Shown here in pieces: positions 59,509-64,000 of a DNA stretch of 64,000 bases; within the stretch, counting starts at the first letter, position 1, and each line of letters starts with the position of its first letter. The position numbers and the translations under genes are program-made. Under the pieces are notes generated by a model. The model was given only the letters and a program-made list of their open reading frames with translations, had not been told where the DNA came from and did not search any database. The stretch is from assembly GCF_009765975.1 (NCBI RefSeq), contig NZ_LMUJ01000048.1, positions 185,400-249,399 of the forward strand, in the 5' to 3' direction. Source of the stretch: Acidisphaera sp. S103 (GTDB lineage Bacteria; Pseudomonadota; Alphaproteobacteria; Acetobacterales; Acetobacteraceae).

Positions 59509-61386
59509 ATGTCCCTTTTGGTCATTTCCGGCGCCGTTATCCGCATGGGCGGCCGCACGCTGTTGAACGGTGCCGACCTGACGATCGATCCCGGCCGCCG
59601 CATCGGTCTGGTCGGCCGCAACGGTGCGGGAAAATCCACTCTGCTGCGCGCCATCGCCGGCGAGATCACCATAGACGGCGGCGATATCCGGCTGTCGTCT
59701 CGTGCCCGCATGGCCACGGTCCGGCAGGAAGCACCGGAGGGACCGATGTCCCTGCTCGACACCGTCCTGCAAGGCGATCCCGAACGGCTGGCCCTGCTGG
59801 CGGAAACCGAGATGGCGGAAACCGGCACTGGCGACCCGCACCGCCTTGCCGAGGTACATGACCGGCTGCTCACCATCGGCGCCGACTCCGCGCCAGCCCG
59901 AGCGGCGACCATCCTGGCGGGGCTGGGGTTCGATGAAGCGGCGCAGGCGCGCCCAGTCGCTGAGTTTTCCGGTGGCTGGCGCATGCGCGTCGCCCTCGCC
60001 ACGGCGCTGTTCGCCAATCCCGACCTGCTGCTGCTGGACGAACCGACCAACCACCTCGACCTGGAAGCCACGATGTGGCTGGAGACTTGGCTTGCCCGTT
60101 TTCCCGGCGCCGCGTTGGTGGTTTCGCACGACCGCAACCTGCTGGACCGCGCGGTCGAGGCCATCGCCCATCTCGATAAGGGCAAGATTTCCCTGACGCC
60201 CGGCGGCTTCGATGAATTCGTCCGCATTCGCACCGAACGCGCGATGCAGCAGACCCGTGCCGCCGAACGCGTGGCATTCGAACGGGCGCATATCCAATCG
60301 TTTATCGACCGGTTCCGTTACAAAGCCTCCAAGGCCCGCCAGGCGCAGGCTCGGATCAAGGCGTTGGAACGCCTGCCGCAGATCGAGTCGGTGATCGAGG
60401 ATGCGCCGACCCGCTTCAACTTCCCCGAACCGGCGCGGATAGCTCCGCCGATCCTGGCCCTGGATCGCGTCGATATCGGCTACGGTACCACCAAGATTCT
60501 CCGCAACGTCTCCTTTACCATCGATATGGATGACCGGATTGCCCTGCTGGGTGCCAACGGCAACGGCAAATCGACGCTGGCAAAATTGTTGGCCGAACGG
60601 TTGGCGCCGTTGTCCGGCGAGGTCCGGCGCGGCCCGCGCCTCAAGGTCGGATACTTCGCCCAGCACCAGACCGATGAACTCGTCGCCGCCGAGAATCCGA
60701 TCGACCACATGGCGCGTGCCATCCCGAACGCGACGCCGCCGAAGCTGCGCGCACAACTGGCCCGCTTCGGCCTGGATGCCGACCGTGCGGAAACGCCTAT
60801 CGCCAACCTCTCAGGCGGTGAGAAGGCGCGCCTGCTGCTCGCGCTGGCCACGCGGGATGCACCACAACTGCTGATACTGGATGAACCGACCAATCATCTG
60901 GACATCGACGCGCGAGATGCGCTGGTGAAGGCGCTGTCGGACTTCCAGGGCGCGGTTTTACTGATCACCCACGACCCGCATTTGGTCGAACTGGTCGCGG
61001 ATCGGCTGTGGCTGATCGGCGATGGTTCGGTCAAGCCATTCGATGGCGACCTTGACGACTACCGCGCCTTACTGGTCGAACGCGCCCGCCCGGCCGCCAA
61101 GGTTGGCGCTGTCACCCGCAAGGACGACCGGCGGGAGCGCGCCGAAACCCGCGCCGCCCTGGCGCCGATCCGCAAAAAGGCCCAGGACGCGGAAAAACGC
61201 CTCGCTGTCCTCGCCGCCGAACGTGCGCGCATCGAGGCCAAACTGGCCGATCCGGCCCTGTATGCACCGGGCCGCACGGCGGAGATCACCGCCGCCAATG
61301 CCCGCCTCGGCGCCATCGCCAAGGAAGCAGCAGCGGCCGAGGAAGTATGGCTCATGGCCGAGGAAGAACTGGAAGCTGCTTCGTAG
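59509..61386 (+). CDS. ABC-F family ATP-binding protein (Uup/EttA-type)
   Basis: A 625-residue cytoplasmic protein with two ABC domains and no membrane part. Walker A motifs GRNGAGKST (about 42) and GANGNGKST (about 349), signatures FSGGWRMR and LSGGEKAR, and two LILDEPTNHLD-type Walker B motifs are intact. Between the domains are the linker helices (residues about 240-310; FIDRFRYKASKARQAQARIK) that reach the ribosomal P-site tRNA. A coiled-coil C-terminus (about 540-625) resembles Uup. It probably acts in translation-stress relief. The ATG is the first in-frame start after the MFS gene. Confidence 0.95.
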   Translation: MSLLVISGAVIRMGGRTLLNGADLTIDPGRRIGLVGRNGAGKSTLLRAIAGEITIDGGDIRLSSRARMATVRQEAPEGPMSLLDTVLQGDPERLALLAETEMAETGTGDPHRLAEVHDRLLTIGADSAPARAATILAGLGFDEAAQARPVAEFSGGWRMRVALATALFANPDLLLLDEPTNHLDLEATMWLETWLARFPGAALVVSHDRNLLDRAVEAIAHLDKGKISLTPGGFDEFVRIRTERAMQQTRAAERVAFERAHIQSFIDRFRYKASKARQAQARIKALERLPQIESVIEDAPTRFNFPEPARIAPPILALDRVDIGYGTTKILRNVSFTIDMDDRIALLGANGNGKSTLAKLLAERLAPLSGEVRRGPRLKVGYFAQHQTDELVAAENPIDHMARAIPNATPPKLRAQLARFGLDADRAETPIANLSGGEKARLLLALATRDAPQLLILDEPTNHLDIDARDALVKALSDFQGAVLLITHDPHLVELVADRLWLIGDGSVKPFDGDLDDYRALLVERARPAAKVGAVTRKDDRRERAETRAALAPIRKKAQDAEKRLAVLAAERARIEAKLADPALYAPGRTAEITAANARLGAIAKEAAAAEEVWLMAEEELEAAS

Positions 61387-62188
61387 GTCGACCCACCGAT
61401 CGATACTTGCCTTCGACACCACCGGTCCGAGGCGGGCTTCTCTTCGATGGGATGGTCATAACACGTCTTTCAGGGCATCCGAACCTTTGTCGGAACGATA
61501 AGACCAACCGCCGTTGCGGCCGACTCTTGATTCGTCATGGCCCGTGATTCGTCATGGCCTGGCGTCAGTCCGGGCCATCCGCTCCAGTAAGGTGCTGGAT
61601 CATATGGCCCAGACTTCGCTGGCCCAAGGCGAAGCTGATGTGTCAACGTCAACGGCCTCTGGTATTACATGCGAAAACAAAAAAGAGGGATGGCGGACCT
61701 TAACCCATCAGGGGGATTGCACGGCGGTGCCTATAGGTCGACAATAACGTCGATTTGTATACGGTGATCGACCGCCATTCGATGTAAGTTCCGAACAGTC
61801 AGTCTCTGTCGCGGTCAAGCGATGGCGCCACCGGGGCGTTGCGCTGGCAAACGACCCGGGGAGGCACGTCCATCAATACGGATTCGTCGGGAAAGGCGAT
61901 CTCTTTTCGACGCTGACACAAGATTTTGATCGTGGCCGGAGGACCTGGATGCTGATCGGCAATGCCGCCCCGGCAACAGTCAATCCATCCCTGGCCGGAG
62001 CGGTGGATATCGGTGTTCCGACAATTTCGTCACGAACGTAACCGACCACCTTCCAGTATCGACCCTGGAATGCTTCAGGGCATTCAGCCTTTTGCACCGG
62101 GATTCGCGGGCCGCGAACCCCCCATAGCGCTCTGCTGGTCCATGCGCTTCATCCACCACTAGCAACGACCCTGCAAACGGCCGCCCCG
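61387..62188. other. Intergenic stretch, no gene called
   Basis: About 800 bases between the ABC-F gene and the response-regulator 3' end. It includes a family B repeat (see next entry). A 74-codon minus frame at 61873-62097 and shorter plus frames have no family resemblance. No RNA gene or strong terminator seen. Confidence 0.5.
61529..61578. repeat. Dispersed palindrome, family B, copy 3 (degenerate)
   Basis: GATTCGTCATGGCC occurs twice in direct order (61529-61542 and 61546-61559), followed by TGGCGTCAGTCCGGGCCAT, which pairs with the second copy as in other family B palindromes. It looks like a duplicated first arm. Confidence 0.6.
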
Positions 62189-62560
62189 TCAGCCCACGGA
62201 AACCGAGACGAACCGCAGCAATTCATGATGCGACATCGGTTTTTCCAGTACTGTCATCACCCCAAGGCTGGCGGCCTTGCGTTCGACTTCGGCGTCATGA
62301 ATGCCGGTTATCAATAACGCGGGAATACTGATGCCCCGATCGGACAAGCTTTCTATCATCTGTAGTCCCGTCATTTTCGGCATATTCTGGTCGACCACCA
62401 GACAGGCCAGGCGATCGAACTGCGCTTCGGACAGGAAATCCATGCCCGACCGGTAGATCTCGACCTGATAACCCATTGTCTCCAGCAAGCCACCGAGGAC
62501 ATCGCCCACGTCATTGTCGTCATCGATCACCGCCACGGTGCCCGCATTATCCTTGTCCAT
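62189..62560 (-). CDS. Single-domain response regulator (receiver only)
   Basis: A 123-residue CheY-like receiver without an output domain. The phospho-acceptor is Asp57 in LVVDQNMPKMTGLQM; acidic pocket DDD at 13-15 (VIDDDNDV), Thr85 in LLITG and Lys107 in LEKPM complete the site. It is of the FixJ-like receiver type by sequence, but lacks the HTH, so it must act through protein contact. No sensor kinase is in the window. The start ATG has AAGGGGAATGGG upstream. Confidence 0.9.
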   Translation of the reverse strand: MDKDNAGTVAVIDDDNDVGDVLGGLLETMGYQVEIYRSGMDFLSEAQFDRLACLVVDQNMPKMTGLQMIESLSDRGISIPALLITGIHDAEVERKAASLGVMTVLEKPMSHHELLRFVSVSVG

Positions 62561-62739
62561 TGAATCCCATTCCCCTTGAAGCGGCCGCCGCCGGTTTAGC
62601 GATGACCTGACCTCGATCCGATGGTAGCCGTCCTACCAAACATGAATAAGCCTTAAAGCGGTGGATCACTTGCTATTGTTAGTATCAGCCTATACATAAG
62701 CACAGCGCGACGATGCGAATCGGGCAAATTAACGTGGGA

Positions 62740-62910
62740 TTAATATTCCAGCATTAGTGTGATCTCACGCAATCGCGCCAACGGACTGAAAGATATGTCT
62801 TCTGAGATGATCTCCAAGGAAGAACCGACCGAGTGACGATGACACGACCAGGCTTCGCCTCCGACGCAACCGTATTCGGTTTCAGGCAGGTGTTGGTATG
62901 ACGACGTCAT
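62740..62910 (-). CDS. Possible small protein, 56 residues
   Basis: A short minus-strand frame starting MTSSYQHLPETEYGCVGGEA and ending SPLARLREITLMLEY. The start is supported by GGGAG six bases upstream of the ATG. The sequence has no strong family match that I know; the C-terminal half looks helical. It lies upstream of the response-regulator gene on the same strand, about 180 bases away, and could be co-transcribed. It may be a chance frame; the Shine-Dalgarno is the main support. The stretch 62561-62739 between the two is AT-richer and holds no other gene. Confidence 0.35.
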   Translation of the reverse strand: MTSSYQHLPETEYGCVGGEAWSCHRHSVGSSLEIISEDISFSPLARLREITLMLEY

Positions 62911-62931
62911 GGCACTCCCTATCCCCAGGTG

Positions 62932-63837
62932 ATGGCATTGTCTGAAAATTTGAAACTGCGACTCGATTCTTCGTCCAGCGAAACGCAACAAGATCGGCTT
63001 TCCCGTGACCCCGACTCCGGGCCTGCCAATGTGCCGGGTCCGGGCGACGAAGCCGAATCACAGATGCGAAAAGCCCTCGGATTGCTCGGCGAATCACAAC
63101 GACACCGAACGGAGCCCGAACGGACGGACCAGCCGGTCCGCCTGGGCGATCGGTTCGGTGGCGGATTGCACCGCCGCCGCTTCGTCCAGGACGGCGATAT
63201 CCCCGTGACGGTCCTGCGTCGGGACCAAGGATACGAAGCACCCGCCCATCGTGGCGTCGCCGCACCGCCAGCCCCCACCAGCAGCCGCTTGCAGCGGACC
63301 GAGGCGGCGCTGGCCGCCGAAACCGCCGCACGCGATAAAGCCGAACGGTTGTTGGCGGAAACTCAAAGCATCGTGCGCGACCTGCAAACCAAGATCGGCC
63401 ACGCCGAACTCGCCAAAAATGAAGCGATCGAGGCTTTGCAGCGGGAGCGTGAGGCGCTCGCTGAGCTTCGTGCCGAAGGCGAAGCCTGGGAAGAGCGGCT
63501 TCAAGAGATTCGGGAGGAGGCGCGCGTCGCCGAACGCAACGCCAATCTTCACCATGAACAACTTGCCGACGAACGACATGCCCGCAAGATCGCCGAAAAG
63601 GCCCAGCGAGCCGCGGAAATCGCTCGCGATTCGGCGGAGCAGCTTGTTCGGACCTTGTCCGAGGAGGCGCCAGCCCCGCGCCAGATGGCGGAGCCCGTCC
63701 GTCGGCCACGCACCATGATCGAACCCGAGGTTGTCGCGATCGCCACACGCCGTGGCCGCTCACCCGAGGCCGTCTCGACCGAACCCGAACCAGTGAAGTG
63801 GTGGCTGAACACGAAATCGACTGGGAAAAAGCGCTAG
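62932..63837 (+). CDS. Coiled-coil protein with C-terminal PVKWW motif
   Basis: A 301-residue soluble protein. The N-terminal third (about 1-110) is disordered and rich in Arg, Pro, Asp and Gly. From about 118 to 240 runs a long coiled coil (ALAAETAARDKAERLLAETQ, ALQREREALAELRAEGEAWE, REEARVAERNANLHHEQLAD). The C-terminus is EPEPVKWWLNTKSTGKKR, a Trp-Trp motif ending in a basic tail. I have no function for it. No membrane segment is seen. The ATG at 62932 follows CCAGGTG. Nothing of the same family is nearby. Confidence 0.6.
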   Translation: MALSENLKLRLDSSSSETQQDRLSRDPDSGPANVPGPGDEAESQMRKALGLLGESQRHRTEPERTDQPVRLGDRFGGGLHRRRFVQDGDIPVTVLRRDQGYEAPAHRGVAAPPAPTSSRLQRTEAALAAETAARDKAERLLAETQSIVRDLQTKIGHAELAKNEAIEALQREREALAELRAEGEAWEERLQEIREEARVAERNANLHHEQLADERHARKIAEKAQRAAEIARDSAEQLVRTLSEEAPAPRQMAEPVRRPRTMIEPEVVAIATRRGRSPEAVSTEPEPVKWWLNTKSTGKKR

Positions 63838-63955
63838 TATCCGATCGCAGAGAAGTGCGAGTCGTGGCGTGACCATGACTCGCCGTGTGAATCGGGTGCT
63901 TTCAGCCAAGACTGACGTATCGCGCTTCTATGGTGCGTGGTACCAGTAACCCGAC

Positions 63956-63982
63956 CCCAACGCTTGGTCCCCAGGCGTTGGG
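63956..63982. other. Hairpin near the window end
   Basis: Arms CCCAACGC and GCGTTGGG with an 11-base loop, 120 bases after the coiled-coil gene. No T-run follows. It may end that transcript or belong to the next gene, which is outside the window. Confidence 0.4.
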
Positions 63983-64000
63983 TGAATCGGCCCGCCAAAT

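Noticed and set aside
61873-62097. A 74-codon minus frame in the gap after the ABC-F gene
   Set aside because: No similarity recognised and no ribosome site; the stretch looks non-coding.

Overview
The window is high-GC DNA from an alphaproteobacterium, most likely of the Acetobacteraceae (Rhodospirillales). Pointers are the PEP-CTERM proteins, Hint-domain proteins with strand-loop-strand repeats, TPR-sulfotransferases, an intracellular PHA depolymerase, and dispersed palindromic repeats between genes. No rRNA, tRNA, CRISPR array or intact insertion sequence was seen. This placement rests on gene content, not on a marker gene.

1-7.8 kb: the end of an OmpA-type protein, Ada, aminopeptidase P, a DUF1127 protein, a 52-residue membrane protein, a fosmidomycin-resistance-type exporter, a DUF1194 protein followed by a decayed copy of its own 3' end, and an AI-2E family permease. 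7.8-13 kb (minus strand): a surface-modification cassette of an acyl carrier protein, an FkbH-like HAD-IIIC enzyme, a Hint protein with AIDA-like repeats, and an autotransporter-type O-heptosyltransferase with its iron-finger cysteines. 13.5-14.3 kb: a PEP-CTERM protein behind a sigma-54 promoter.

14.7-26.9 kb: YihY/BrkB, a type III PLP decarboxylase, thiS-thiG, accB-accC, a cupin, a small phage-like control region (two minus-strand genes divergent from an XRE repressor), a methyltransferase, a broken higB toxin gene, clpB with a heat-shock-type promoter, and a MOSC protein. 27-36 kb: a large two-domain glycosyltransferase, a CaiB-type CoA transferase, a dienelactone hydrolase, an antitoxin remnant, prmA and uvrD.

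36.4-45.1 kb: a second PEP-CTERM gene with the same sigma-54 and upstream-element architecture, then a 2,492-residue protein made of four tandem TPR-sulfotransferase modules. 45.2-64 kb is mostly housekeeping and stress metabolism: metF, mlaA-mlaC, GNAT, class II aldolase, rhodanese, DUF2939, diaminopropionate ammonia-lyase, a DenD-like dehydrogenase, a ClC-type channel with CBS domains, cupin, GST, phaZ, a DHA2 exporter, an ABC-F ATPase, a single-domain response regulator and a coiled-coil protein.

The most interesting threads are the heptosyltransferase/Hint/FkbH/ACP cassette, the two PEP-CTERM genes sharing a sigma-54 promoter plus a 17-bp upstream element (with a third orphan copy before the sulfotransferase giant), the four-module sulfotransferase itself, and two independent toxin-antitoxin fossils.
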